DNA from: Epiperipatus broadwayi
Taxonomy: Eukaryota > Onychophora > Udeonychophora > Euonychophora > Peripatidae
Length of the DNA stretch: 64,000 nt
Assembly: GCA_028023455.1 (NCBI GenBank)
Contig: JAQFVV010006727.1
Coordinates: 272,501-336,500, forward strand
Direction: 5' to 3'
Numbering within the stretch: position 1 is the first letter of the stretch; each line of letters starts with the position of its first letter. Both the position numbers and the translations under genes were made by a program. A model generated the notes under the pieces. It ran no database searches. It was not told where the DNA came from and was given only the letters and a program-made list of their open reading frames with translations. This document shows, in pieces, positions 23,330 through 36,312 of the stretch.

Positions 23330-24300
23330 TTGTTTTTTTATTATTATTGCACATTTCTTTACAGAATTCTTTAGCATATTTGATGATATCATCCTTCTTT
23401 TAAAATCAAAACTTTTCTATTTTTGAAATGAGCTTCCTTCCAATACCAATATATTGTTTTCTATCTTTTTCAATACTTTAAAACATTACAGTTATTGTGC
23501 TCAGTTCTTCCAACAAAACATTAAAATATATTTTTTTCATTCTTCATTTGGCATATAACAAATTGGCTAAAATAATGCTGCTTTATTTTTGCCATATCTG
23601 TGACTTCTTATTGATCTTATTAGAATCTGAATTATCTTGATCAAGTCCATTAGCACTCTTTTTTTTTTTTTGCAATTTCTAATGTAAATTCACTGGAGTA
23701 CTTTTGACGATTAGAAATATCAACTGTTAATACAATCTTTCTATAGTTTCACTTAAACGTATTTTCTAGTTATCAAAATATCTAAGTTGGCTGTGCTTTC
23801 ATTTGAATGCTTCTATGTCAATTTCCTCTTTGAATTTTGCTAAAAAAAAAATAATAATCACAACATAAAGTTATTTTTTGATTCTTCTAAATCCCACGAG
23901 TCTATGCCTTTTCTCATTTATGCTCATTCATAATAATTTTAATTATTCAATCATATTTCAAATTTTGACACTAAAATATCCCATGATAATTTTACAAAAG
24001 TTTTGAGTAGTCAAAAGCATTCTACACAAGTATAAAATGTCCTCTACTTTTACATCATACTGAGAATTTGAAGAGTCAGAAATCGGAAATATTTATTTTT
24101 GGTATTGATAATTAAATTGAAAAACTTATCTCACCATTTCATTGGCAAACAAATATCAATTATCTCTTTTTGTAATGTCATAAAGCCCAATATCTTTTAT
24201 TTGATATTAAATACTTCTTTTTTCATTTCATACAATCCTCCTTTGTTTGAAAATGATCTACAGTTATAGATAGCAAAATCCACTGTAATCCAGACAAATA
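23330..24300 (-). pseudogene. RTE-type LINE, 5' (endonuclease) portion only
   Basis: The minus strand from 24290 reads IYNCRSFSNKGGLYEMKKEV then FNIK*KILGF, which matches the start of the endonuclease domain of the plus-strand LINE at 33.5 kb (TYNCRSLSRKERLQEFEE then IKWDIIGL). The stretch 23790-24060 also aligns with 19380-19620 of the other minus copy at the nucleotide level (CATTTGAATGCTTCTATGTC against CATTTGGATACTTCTATGTC). Near 23350-23400 it reads DDIIKYAKEFCKEM, like DDIIKWVDEFYQKLY between the two domains. No palm domain follows, so the fragment stops before the reverse transcriptase. It is heavily mutated. Confidence 0.6.
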
Positions 24301-25189
24301 ATTTGGTGATTTTTAAGACACTCGTAGTTTGTTCACTAATTACTATCTTCAACAATGATTTTTCAGTCTCCAATATGTAACAACCACAATTTATTTTTGT
24401 CCATTATAACTGTAAATACAAAAAAGAGTAGCCATATATACTTATATCCTATATGCTTTCAAAAATGCACATGACATCAAAGAACAATAAAGCATTGAAT
24501 GCACATAGATATTTCCTTCAACTAAAAACTTGGAGATAAAAGTCAATAAAATCATCATGCTTTTTACACATAAATGAATAATCATAGAAATGGACTATAG
24601 AAATTGACTTTATTCAATTTCTTTAAAAAAAACACAGGGTGTTCAATTAACTAAATTTCTTTTTATGACTATGCATATACATTCCATATATCTAAATATG
24701 TGTGATGGTCTCTAAAGATTGTTTACTATCACTAAAATTAAGTGAAAACATTTACATAAAAGAACTTAGGAAGACTTTCCACAATGCAATAAATAAAAAA
24801 TTCAACAAAAAAAATATCTTGATAATAAACAAAATATTTATCATTGATAAAGTTTTTAAACTAATCAAATAAATAAATACTGTTAAAGATTAAGTCTAAA
24901 ATAATCAAATATCTCATCACCATTAGCAGCCACTTGTAATGAGTAAGGACATACTAATTAAAGCAAAATATAATAGAAACAGATATTTAAAAATGTTATG
25001 ATATCTTTTAACTTCCTTTGCAACTAACATCACTAGTGGAAATGCTTCAATGACTTGAACATGTTTTCTAACTCTAGTTCAATACCATATCTTATTCTCA
25101 GTCAGATCTTCTTCCCAGTGAAAGTAGAGTCTATGACACATTATAATGAAAATAAGATTATCCTTCGCATGATTCGAGTTAACAAGATA

Positions 25190-25890
25190 ATTCTTTTTCT
25201 ATAAGACTGTTCATTTTGTTTGCTTTATATGTCTAATCTAATTAAAACATCATTTACAATAATACTTTCAATAGAATCACATTCAACAAACGGAACATAT
25301 CAACTGCTTTTATAATACAGATGCTGTACTTTTAGAATCTTATAGGGCATTCCTAATTTTTTGAATGCATTTATATTACATCGGTAACTAGTCCATGTTT
25401 CACTTCCAAATTAGCTGTATAACAATGAAATTGAAAATAATTATATTGCCTATAATGAAATGGCATATTCTTTAATTGAAGCCTGTTTTGTTCATCAAGA
25501 TCCAACTCTGACTTTCTATTTAAAATGTTAAAAAATTTAAATTGACTCATTTACTGAGGTTACTAGATTTCTTTTCCATCACTGGGTAATGAAAGACTTG
25601 ATTTTCTAAAGCATTAATTAACAAATCAAAATTTTTAAAATTTGCTTTAAAAACATAAAGAACATTTTGCAGATCAATGTCTGCATTTAAAAGACTAGCA
25701 CAATCATCAAAATACTGTGAGTATTCAAGTCAAGAAAAAATTGTATTTATTTCTTTATATAATTTTTGTAACATTGAGACACTTGGTCTTTCCTTTACCA
25801 AATCTTCAAAAAAAGCAGCACAAAAAGTATTGTCTATTGACTCAGAGACAAAGGCATTTCTTTTTCTAACTACTCTTCAAAATTAAAATT
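25190..25890 (-). pseudogene. Second LINE family, reverse transcriptase C-terminal fragment
   Basis: On the minus strand 25740-25590 encodes FDDCASLLNADIDLQNVLYV then FKANFKNFDLLIN, which follows the pattern YADDCALVAxTxxDLQxxxxxFxxAAxxFGLTIN of a LINE family common in invertebrates and distinct from the RTE copies nearby. The conserved first residue of YADD is Phe and the Ala is missing. About 190 codons further, at 25430-25330, it reads FGSETWTSYRCNINAFKKL, the LYGAETWTxYxRHxxxL segment C-terminal to the palm, followed by ILKVQ. Stops and frame changes separate the parts. The plus-strand frame at 25677-25886 is its shadow. Confidence 0.6.
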
Positions 25891-25899
25891 GAAAACAGT

Positions 25900-28800
25900 C
25901 CAGTTTCTAAGACACTTTTATAAAAAGGAATTCTTACTTGCTTTTCAATCTAGTTTTCCATGTAGTATGATGTCTGACACTGTCATGGAAAAATATACTC
26001 CTAATACAAATAGGTTTTATTTTTTTATTTATTTTTAAATTGCAACTTAAGTTTCAATAAAATTCTATATTATAATGTAGAATTCAAAGTTTCAGTATGC
26101 TGTGAAAGTCAGCTGATAATATATCATAGAAACTCCACAGTTTAATTCTCCATGACAACAAACTTCTTGTTTCCTGATTTCTATACAAAGAACCAACATT
26201 GATTTAAGTTAGAGATATACCCAAGATTCAACAAATAACAATGCATTTTAGGACACATTCTTATTCACCTTGTATATTAAAAAAAAATTGAAAATATAGA
26301 ATCACTCCATTCATTTGGTTTTGACTGTTGAAATCTCTGGGCAACTAGTAATATGTACATATTTCTTGAAATTTAGTCAATCAATCATGATGTAGATCAA
26401 ACTATAAGAACAACTTAGGGCATTTATTGCACAACCTACTTTTACTTTCAGACCTGATTTTAAAGAATTTCTAACATAATAGAAACATGACAATCATGTT
26501 TACTTTTGAAAAAAAAATTTTCTTTAATCCTATTATGATCTCTTAATGTGATAGAACTATTCTCTTAGAACACTCTTTGCAGCAAGTCCTTTTGCCCTAA
26601 TTTTGTTCTCAAATATAACATTTGAATTATTGAAACTAGCTATTGAACATGTGTTTGTATTGACTACTTATATACTGTGAGATATTGATATGTATTTATT
26701 CCCTTTAATATTTCTTTCTTCATCTTTTTTGATATGTATTTTTTACATTCAATATTTCTTTCTACATTTTTTGTTTTGTACTCCTTGTTCCACAAATTCC
26801 TATTAACACTTAAAACACACACACACACACACACAACAGAATTTTACTAAACTGTCTTTATTAGTTTATTTTATCTATTTTGATCAACATCAATCTATCT
26901 AAAGAATCACGTTATTTAATCGTATGTATCATTGCAACACCTATAGTTAAAATGCTACAAATGACTTCTATTTATCATTATTATTTTAATTAATTTATGA
27001 TGTGCCACACTTTTATTTTGAGTTAAAATATAAACCAAAATTTTAATAAAGAAGAAAAAAACTTTTTGGTTTTTAATGCATTATTAATACTCATCAATTT
27101 AAATAAAAGTTTTTTTTTATAAAATATTTTACATATATATTATTTTTCATTTACAAGTTTTTGCTTAATTACATCTAAATGTAATTTCTTTAACATTGAG
27201 ATATAACAAACTTTTATATGTTAACACATAGGTAGTAATTCAATAGAAACCAGATGGTAATGACAATCAGGGCTTCACACTTTTTATAATCTCTTTCTGG
27301 TTCCTTAGCTTTCATTCAGGAGAGAAAAAATTATCAGAATAAATTCATTTAATGGACATTCATGTTTATTATGATAATCAAATTACAGACTTGAAATTTT
27401 CAATAATATCAAGATTTTGAATCTATTCCATCTACTCATCCAGATTTATACTATAATAAGGTAACACATGATATATTCTCATCTTATATTTAAACAACAT
27501 ATGATATATGTAGTCTATTTCAGTTTATATACATAATCAGAACATTATGGATAACAGCTGCAAGCAGATTTCTAGACAAGTCTTTGGCTATTGGCCAGCC
27601 TCAGGAAAGAGCACAATTGTCAATTGCAGATTAAGTGTTAAGATAGATGAATCATATATTCATGCTGACATTAAAAATATTTTTTGCTAAAGAATTGAAG
27701 AACTATAAATTACTTACAATAAAGATAACTAAAGTATATAGTTTCTGATTTTAAATAGTAATGTGCTTGGATTCACATCTTCATAAATATTTAAAATTTT
27801 CAACTTATTGGCTTGAAAAGTATAAATAAAAGGTAATTGTAAGATGAATTAGGGCAAAAAAATATCCTTTGATGAAGACATGCAATATCCAAGAAATTAA
27901 TCAGGGCATCTGAAAGCATAAAATATACCAATGACTTACTTATAGCCTATGTTAAAAAGATTCCATAAAATGTAAAAGGTATGCATGTGATTATCAAACT
28001 TAAACACCATATAAAATTAGCATTTCATAATATTCAAAAATTATTTATAACATACAATAAAAACAATTTTTGACCTTCAAACATCAAAAATATTGATCTT
28101 TCATTGATATTTATAATCATACTTCTTGATTACATTAAATCAAATTGTCATTCATCTTCTCTATTTTCATCATTTCAGTATTAAATTTTACTAGTTAACA
28201 AATTATAAAAATATAATCTTAGCCTCTATCACAGATTATATTGAAATTTATAGACCAAAAACATATTAAAGACATTTTAAGAAAGAAAAGAAAATAATAA
28301 GACTGATGCTGACAAAATAAAGAAAAAAAAGCTATAATATATTAGCTATGAGAAATATTATCTTCTTCAATGAGTGATACAAAGCAAAATTGCTAAAATT
28401 ATAGATAAGTACCACAATACAAATACATAATTATGTAATATGATAATACCAAAAATGTCCATCATATATTGAAGTCATTTATATACTGATTTAAGCTAAC
28501 TTCTACATTTTTGTTACATGGATTTTTCATATCACAATGCTGCAGAGTTTTATAACACTGCTTTTGTAATTACTTAATTATTGTTACACTAAGGGATACA
28601 GAATAATTAATGAAAACTCTATGTGCAACATTATATAATTTCTACTTTTAATCGACGTGGTTCTTTTTTCAAAGATCATCATTTATGGTATGATTAAAGT
28701 AAATTTTTTTTACATAAAAAAAAAATCTCTTGAAGTCTATTATAACAAAGTAAACATTTGAAAATATATCAAGGAAATATTTCTATTTTTTCAATTTAAA

Positions 28801-30290
28801 GTTTTCTAATATGCACTGATAAAGTATTGCATTATTTCTCCTCAATAATGTGAAGGTTCCATTAAAATTTATGATATACCTCTAAAATTAAAATAATAGA
28901 AAAAATTATTAAGAGGATGGTAATAAATAATTAAATAATTCACTGTAATATTTAATTGCCTAGTAATCATAATATGTCTTCAAAGCATTGCAGATCTATT
29001 GTTTTGTTATTCTTATCATTATTATTAAGTATTCTCAACTGAGAATTATTTAAAGTTCTAATAGTTGTTATCAAATCCATCAGCTATGTCATGATCAAAA
29101 TTTGAGTCCAGTGAGATAGACATGGAAGTTTTTTCAGATTATAACATGCTTGGTATTTTTCTTTCAGATAATCAGCCCCAGCTATTTTATCTAATTATTA
29201 TTAACTGAAATGTTAAAAGCTCTGACCCCTCTGACTTTATCTGATGAGACTGAGCAGAATATTAAAACAAAAATCACGACTGTAATATAATGGCCTACCC
29301 CATTAATAAATATATATGCAATAATCCTTGGAAAACTGAGCCCAAAATGGTTTCTCTTAAATAATAAACATATACAAATTATCATATATAAACTAAAAAA
29401 AAAAACCTAATCATACTAACTATTTATTTATATTTTTTAAAGAAAAAAAAATGTTTATTTTTATAATTTCTATCTCTATGCTGTTTTTTTCTTTCCCAAA
29501 TATAGTATATCTTTTTTTTTTTTTAAAAAAAAAACCTCTCCTCCCCAGAGATGTTTATTTTGCTTAGCAAGCAAGGCACTAAAAAAAATCTATTAATTTC
29601 AAAACTTTGGAAATGTGATCTTTAAAAATATAAAACTAAATATTTAGAAAGAATTAATAAAAAAAATACCAAAGGCATCAACAAATATATAGACTTTGAC
29701 AAAATGTTGATGCAAATAATAAAAATAAAGAGGGGAGGGGTATAAAACCTTAAATTATCGTCCCCTAGAGATAGAATGTTACTAAATCAGTAATAGTTCT
29801 TAAAACTTTTATAATTAATAATATTTATAAAAATTTAATATTATGTAAATACAAGAACTTTCAATATTGCACGCTGATGACAAAAAAAAAAGTTTAAAAG
29901 AAGACTAACTACAATAAAGGTATAGGAACATTTAAGAAACACAGTAGAAGAAATATTAAACAAACAAAAATTATAAAGAACATTTGGATTTTGCTATTTG
30001 TATAAGAATGACTTCTTTATTGATAATAGTAAGTGCTAAGAATATGCAAAGACTATTAAAAGTTGAAGGATTAAAAAAACAACATACTTCAAATATTTTT
30101 AATGAGATTAATAAACTTCTTTATTTCTTCTATACTAGATATCAAATATTTATAGAAATAGGTATTATAAATTCAATTATATATCCCTATTAGACTATTA
30201 ATTGGTATATAAAATCTAATTATAAAATCAAAATTAATATTTTCTATAAAATAAAATAAATTAAGAACAAAACTCCAAATGTGTAAAGTT
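25900..30290. other. AT-rich non-coding stretch
   Basis: No recognisable gene. The frame at 29984-30193 (plus) has a faint resemblance to the spacer after a LINE palm (SAKNMQRLLKVEG), too weak to call. Simple (AC)n lies at 26815-26836. Confidence 0.45.
26815..26836 (+). repeat. (AC)n microsatellite
   Basis: About 11 uninterrupted AC dinucleotides. Confidence 0.9.
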
Positions 30291-31224
30291 TTTTTGGTAT
30301 TTGAGTATTAACTAAGCTATGATGTACTACACAAGCCACTGGTAGATATGATCGTCGAAGAACCAAAACAATGTCATGGCAACTGAAACATTGGCATGAC
30401 TAATCGATAGAAGTGGTCAATGTGTTTTCGTGATCAACTTCGAGATTTTAAAATACTTGGGTGAATTATGGGTAAATATCTGTCTTTTACCTGCTTGCAT
30501 TGACCAAGTGAGACACTTTTTTTTTTTTACAGTGTCTGATCAGCCATTGTAAGAATTGAATATTTTTTGATTGCTTATTTTATATTTTGATCATTGAACT
30601 ATTGCTGATTTTATTTACTAATTTTATCAAATTTTATTACTAATTTAATCAAATTGTATTCCTAATTTATCAAATTTTATTATTAATTTATCTAATGACC
30701 ATTTATGACTAATTAACCAAAATGTCTGTGCAAAAACCAAGAAAAGGCACTTACCATTTAGAAGAAGCGATTGAATTTCAGTATCGCACTATCTCATAAA
30801 GCCAGTTATTTATAGTTCATAATTGAGAACAATTTGCTTTTTTTTTTAAAAAATAAAAAAATGTAAATAATTAGTTAAATACCATTAAAAATTATAAAGA
30901 TTATTTATAATACTTATTTTTGATAATATTTTATTGTAATAAAATATTACTTATTAGTCCATTTATTATCGGAGTAAATTATTATTGCTGTTCTGAAAAT
31001 AAATGTCTCATTTTTGGACTAAAAATTGGCGGGGCCCTGCATGCTTTAGTGTGGGAAAAAAAAAGTTATAATGATTAGTTCATTTCTTTTTGTTTCAGGG
31101 TGAAATGATTAGTTAAATATCGTTCTAAAAATTATAATGATTATTTATAATATTCGTTTTTGCTAAACTTTTTATCGTAGTTTATTAATAGTTATTATTT
31201 CACAATGTCCAACATGGCGACATT

Positions 31225-31232
31225 CTTCTTTG
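31225..31232 (+). repeat. Target-site duplication, left (CTTCTTTG)
   Basis: CTTCTTTG immediately precedes the left Merlin end. The identical octamer follows the right end at 31995-32002. Eight base pairs is the expected duplication length for Merlin. Confidence 0.85.
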
Positions 31233-31994
31233 GGTAAAGGTTTACTTTAGCGAGCACAGCATAAAAATCATGTTCGCCCTCTAGTTTTCAAAATTAGAAG
31301 TAAATTATTATTCGAAAATCTTACGCATACTACTATATTACAATTACATAAATAATTTATTAAAATATAAAAGATAATAAAAAAAATATTTACCATTTTA
31401 AAGAAGTTGAAATAATTACACTAGTTTAATTAAAATAATTAGTTTAAATTATTTGAAACTTAAGAATTTAAACTATCGACATTTATAACTTAAGAATTTA
31501 AACTATCTCGATGGTTCTCGGCGAAATGGATGACAATGGGGAGCCATTAGTCATCGAAATCGAAGAAACATATTATTTCCACAGAAAATACCACAGGGGG
31601 ACTATACATAGAGGGCATTGGGTCTTTGGTGGTATTGAAAGAGGGTCAATGAAGTGCTTCTTGGCAGAAGTTGTGGATAGAACGGCTGGCACATTGGAGG
31701 CCCTAATCCAGCGGTACATTTTACCAGGGATTCACATAATTTCAGATGACTGGGCTGCATACAATAATATCAGCAGATTTAGCAATGGGGTGTACATGCA
31801 TTCTCCAACTTCCTACTATGCATAGGGCATAATTGTGCTTAAAAAGGTAAATGATTTTATTTTTATTATCTTTTACGTTTTAATTAATAAATATTTACTG
31901 TAATTGTAATATAGAAGCAGATACGTAAGATTTTAGTTCTAATTTTAAAAACTAGATGGCGAATATGCCCTGGTCGCTAAAGTAAACCTTTACC
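31233..31994 (+). mobile_element. Merlin (IS1016/ISXO2-like) DNA transposon, internally deleted
   Basis: The left end GGTAAAGGTTTACTTTAGCG and its inverted copy at the right end pair closely, and similarity continues inward for well over 100 bp (TTCGCC..TCTAG, then AAAATTAGAA, then TATATTACAATTAC). An exact 8-bp target duplication flanks the element. The total of 762 bp is shorter than a full Merlin, and the internal gene covers only the middle of the transposase, so this copy is non-autonomous. It lies inside the tandem array of a larger foldback element and must be younger than that array. Confidence 0.85.
31511..31825 (+). pseudogene. Truncated Merlin / ISXO2-like transposase
   Basis: This is a 104-residue open frame from the core of a DDE-type transposase of the IS1595/ISXO2-like group. 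Residues about 10-35 hold GEPLVIEIEETYYFHRKYHR, where the family has VEIDEs and a basic RKYxRG stretch. Then comes GHWVFGGIERGSMKCFLAEV, an almost textbook family motif, then TLEALIQRYILPGIHIISDD with the second catalytic aspartate. The first catalytic Asp (EIDE) is Glu here. The last part of the fold, with the third acidic residue (TIEGxW region), is absent: the frame ends in unrelated sequence and a stop after HSPTSYYA. The N-terminal domain is also missing. The Met start is only the first available codon, next to a duplicated AACTTAAGAATTTAAACTAT. The copy is not expected to be active. Confidence 0.85.
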
Positions 31995-32002
31995 CTTCTT
32001 TG
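31995..32002 (+). repeat. Target-site duplication, right (CTTCTTTG)
   Basis: Perfect copy of 31225-31232 directly after the right Merlin end. Confidence 0.85.
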
Positions 32003-32748
32003 ATATTAACTAATCTTACGATTATATTATTTATTTTTGATAATATGTTACTGTAATAAAATTATTATTACTTATTATTGCATTTATTATCGGAGTAAAT
32101 TATTACTGCTGTTCTTGAACAATAAATGTGTCTGATTTTTGGACTGAAAATTAGAAAATCATTTCTTTGTTTTGGGGGTCGAACGATTAGTTAAATATTC
32201 CACAAAATAATTGTTAATGATTATTTGTAATATATTCATTTTTGATCATTTTCTATCATTTTCAGGGTCAAATGATTAGTTTCTAAATAGCAGTTAAAAA
32301 AATGTTAATGATTATTTATAATATTCATTTTTGATAATTTTTTATCGTAGTAAATTATCACTTATTATTTCGCAACGGCTTCTAGTCTGAAAATATATAT
32401 ATATGATTAGTTCATTGGTTTGTTTCGGGGGGGGGGGGATGATTACTTAAATATCCCCAACAAATTATAGATGATTATTTATAATATTCCATTTCTGATA
32501 ACTTTTTATCATTTTCATAGTCAAATGATTACTTAAATATCGTTAAAAATTGTAGATGATTATTTATAATATTCCATCTTTGATAACTTTTTATCATTTT
32601 CATGGACAAATGATTATTTAAATATTGTTAAAAATTGTAATGATTATTTATAATATTTCATTTTTGATAATTTTTTATCATAGTAAATTATTAGTTTATT
32701 TTGCAATGACCAACATGGCCACATTGGACGTCTCCTTCCCTATTAAAC

Positions 32749-32926
32749 ATGCTATGATGTATTACCCTGAAGGCATACTATTCTAATCTTGCGATCTTCA
32801 AGGCAACTTCTCCACATGATCTGTGGGCAAACTTTATCGATTAAGTTTGTTCGCAAATCACTAGGAGACGTTATCTTAAAGATCGTAAGATTAGAATAGT
32901 ATGCTTTCGGTGTAATACATCACAGC
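32749..32926. repeat. Foldback, about 48-bp arms
   Basis: 32749-32797 (GCTATGATGTATTACCCTGA..) pairs with 32877-32926, with a spacer of about 80 bp. The inner spacer has a further imperfect hairpin (GACGTCTCC / GGAGACGTTA type words lie nearby). The right arm doubles as the right terminus of the larger element. Confidence 0.75.
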
Positions 32927-33179
32927 TTAGTTAATACTCAAGTACCGTTTTTTTTAAAAAAAATAATGGTGATTAATTGTATAGATTTCCAAATTAAAAA
33001 TAATAAAAAATATAAATTAAGAACCATTTCACTTGATAATAGTATGGAATACTTCATTTAAAAAATGTTTTAATTAATATATTGCTGTTAACTGAGAGAA
33101 GACCTGTTGATTTTTCTTGGAGGCCTTAAAGTAACTGAACAGGGCAAATTCCTAATGTCCACCCCATATTGTCTTTGCA

Positions 33180-36000
33180 GCTGTAATTACTATGTGATAG
33201 TATACAAACATGGATGGGCTGCTCACCAACATGCATTAGCCAGCATGGTGAGTTTATTGGCTTTTTACTTCTGAGTTTAAGATCAAGAAACACTATGGTC
33301 TTTCTTCTCAGGTGCCTGATAAGGGAGAATGAATATATGTGTGAATGAAATGTTTTTTCTAATAGATATTTACAATTATGACAGACAAAAATAAATCATG
33401 GACTTATTCCCAAGAGGCTGTAAAGTCATCAGCCAAGGTAGCAATTGGTGGCTGAAGGTAGAGGATTCTAAAAATCCCCTGATTGTGGACCCAGGCTGCC
33501 ATTTGATAATTTTTTATTTAGGTACTTACAACTGCAGATCACTTTCAAGAAAAGAAAGATTGCAAGAATTTGAAGAACTGTCTTATATTAAATGGGACAT
33601 TATTGGACTTTTGTGAAGTTAGAAGAAAAGATGGAGACAATTGATTTAAAAAGTGGACATGTACTCTACTACAAAGGCACAAATATTGAAAGTACAAGTG
33701 GAGTAGGATTCATTATAAATAAAATGTGAAAGGACAATATCGTGGAAATTGATAGTGTATCCACAGAATGACAAGATTAGTTATTCACCTTAATAGCAGA
33801 TACCAAATGCAGATAATTCAGGTTTGTACCCCAACAAGCTCTCATAGTGACAAAATAGTAGAAGATTTTTATATGGAGTTACAAAATGCTTCTGAATAGA
33901 CTAAACAACATTTTAAAATGCTTATGGGATACTTTAATGCCAGAACTGGTAAACAAATGAAAAATGAAAGTGTTGTAGGTAAATTTGGTTATGGTAATAG
34001 AAATGAGAAAGGACATACACTCATGGAGTTTGCAGACAAAGAAAAACTTTATATTATAAATTCTTTTTTTGAGAAAAATATTAAAAGGAAATGGACATGA
34101 AAGCAACTAAATGAAGGTACAGGAGAATTGGATTATGTTTTGACCAACAGAAAACATATTTCAAGATTGCAATGTTCTTAATAAATTCAACACAGAAAGT
34201 GATCATCGATTACTAAGATGTAAGATAGTGTTAATGCAAAACTAGAGACAAAAATTATTTAAAAAAACAATATTTACAGTTGATATTCTTAATCTTCAGA
34301 AACATTCTAATGAATTTAAATTAAAACTTGCAAATTGGTTTCAAGTATTAGTAGATTTTGAATTTGATTCAGATTTGAATGAAATTAATAAGAAAATAAT
34401 TGATAACTTTTAAAAACTGCAACAAAGATAGCTAGTAGAAAAAAGCAGCAATTGATTAATAACATTTCTACTAAAAGTAGAGAATTTATCAAGAAAAGAA
34501 TGAATATGAAGAGATATATATATATAAATGATGCATTAAAAAGGATTGAATATCTCGAATTTTGTAAAATAATGTGAAAAAGAGTTAATAATGATTAAGA
34601 AAGTATAACTGTGAACTAGCAAAAAAAGCTGTAGAAGAGATAAAAGTCTCAAGAATGTAAAACAATATTTTTGTATTGGTAGGAAACTTATATCTGTTAT
34701 AAGAAAAAACGATGGAATTATTATTAAAAAAAGAGATGACATCATAAAATGGGTAGACGAGTTCTATCAAAAATTATACAGTAATAAAGAACAAGTACCT
34801 CCTATATCTATTATATTATCTAAATTGACCAGAATTTTAAATGAAGAAGGTAAGACATGCAACTAAGTCTATAAAAAAAGGAAAAGCCCCAGGTAATGAT
34901 GAAATTTTAATCGATAGATAAAAAGAAGCAGGTGAAGAAATAAAAAAAGTTTTGGCAAAGTTATATACCAAATGTCTAAATGATAAAGATGTAGCAGATG
35001 ATTACAAGAATGCAGTATTAATATTAATATTTTAAAAAGATATTATAAATTTCAGACCTATCAGCCTTTTATCAGATTTATACAAAATTGTTACTAAGAT
35101 AATTACAACTCATCTACAGAGAACATTGGATTCAATCAACCAAGAGAATAAGCTGGATTTAAGAGATTTTAGTACTTGTAGATCATATCTAAGTATTGAG
35201 AGAATTAATACAAAGGACTAATGAATATGAATTGCCATTATGCTTTGGATTTGCAGATTGTGAAAAGGCATTTGATTCTATAAGCATTTCTTCAGTGATT
35301 AAATCACTGGATCATTAAGGTATAGACCCAGAATACTGTCATATTCTGAAGAATATTTATAAAAATGCAACAACAACAATTAGATTACATAATTATACTA
35401 GGAAGGTTAACATTGAGAAGAGTGTAAGACAGAATGACTATATATCCCAAAAACTTTTTACAGCAGTGCTGAAAGAAGTATTTTTTAGATTAAAATGGAA
35501 TGCTAATGGAGTATAAATAAATGGAGATTATTTAAGTCATTTAGATTTTGAAAATGATGTAATTGTTTTTGCAAATAATGTGTCAGAAAATGTTGCAAGA
35601 ATTATCAGATGAAAATAAGAAAATAGAACTAAAGGTAAATGTTAAAAATATTAATGTTCGATGGATTTCCTCAAAAGATGAAAGTTAAGATTGATTATGA
35701 AATGGAGTTGAGCTGGACATATTGCTAGTTAAGAGATGATAAAAGATGGACCATTGAAATCTTAAATGGGATTCCTAGAATTTGTAAAAGATCCAGAAAG
35801 AGACCACATGTGACATGGATGGATGAAATAAGAAAGTGTGCAGGGATGATGTGGAGAAGAGAGCTAGAGATTAGAGAAGATGGATTGAACTTGGAGAGAC
35901 TTTCATCCTTTAATGGATTGATAATGATTGACAAACACGTTTTAACAAATTCATTTTCACTTCCAGAAACAAACAGTAAAAGATCCACCGATGTAGTCTA
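33180..36000 (+). pseudogene. RTE-type LINE, endonuclease-reverse transcriptase relic
   Basis: The most complete LINE here; it would encode a protein that nicks target DNA and reverse-transcribes its RNA at the nick. Endonuclease: TYNCRSLSRKERLQEFEE (about 33525), KWDIIGL, LKSGHVLYYKGTNIE in another frame, HFKMLMGYFNARTGKQM (about 33910; the usual DFNA is YFNA), FGYGNRNEKGHTLMEFADKE, ELDYVLTN (about 34125) and ESDHRLLRC. Reverse transcriptase: KGKAPGNDEI (about 34880), NFRPISLLSDLYKIVTKIIT (about 35048), FADCEKAFDSI (about 35250), RQNDYISQKLFTAVLKEVFF (about 35428), and LDFENDVIVFAN where LRFADDIVLFA is expected (about 35545). C-terminus: WAGHIA (about 35713) and HVTWMDEIRKCAGMMWRREL (35804-35870). 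At least a dozen stops and frameshifts occur, catalytic aspartates are lost, and the LxYGxETW segment before WAGHIA is deleted. The first Met frame (33398-33616) may include 5' leader. Confidence 0.8.
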
Positions 36001-36312
36001 GCTCAGAGACTCTACATCATCCAAGATCCTATCAATATTGTTCATATATATCTAAACAAAATGAAAAAAAAACCTACAATTTTAAATCACTAGCTTTATC
36101 TTCAAAGCTCTCAAATCTTTAGACTGTATCTTAATTATATTGCTACAAAAAATGAAACTACTTTTTAAATATGAAATTATTAAACTTCTTATCTTAGATA
36201 TATATTTTAATTTTAAAATTAAATATATATTAATTAAACTGTATATCGTAATGTGAAAATAATTTCATATTAAAAAGCTGCGTAATGCCTATGAATAGTA
36301 ATACAATTACAA

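Larger units (their letters stand above)
30860..32700 (+). repeat. Degenerate tandem array (about 90-190-bp units)
   Basis: A recurring word order is GATTAGTTAAATATCGTT, AAAAATTATAATGATTATTT, ATAATATTC, TTTTTGATAA, TTTTTTATCGTAGTAAATTA. It is repeated about eight times with variable spacing; the clearest copies are at about 30870, 31107, 32185, 32272, 32440, 32525 and 32608. Longer units add TTATTATCGGAGTAAATTAT, TTGGACTGAAAATT and CAATGACCAACATGGC. The Merlin element splits one unit. Confidence 0.65.
30296..32946. mobile_element. Composite foldback element with about 36-bp inverted ends
   Basis: The ends 30296-30332 (GGTATTTGAGTATTAACTAA..) and 32910-32946 are inverted copies with about three mismatches. 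Between them lies a degenerate tandem array (30860-32700), interrupted by a Merlin insertion (31233-31994), then an inner foldback at 32749-32926 whose arms overlap the right end. No transposase of its own is visible, so it looks non-autonomous. Flanking A/T runs prevent a target duplication from being called. Confidence 0.6.

Noticed and set aside
29878-29920. CTGATGAC followed by an A run as another hammerhead
   Set aside because: No GAAA box at the right spacing and no helix II; chance occurrence.
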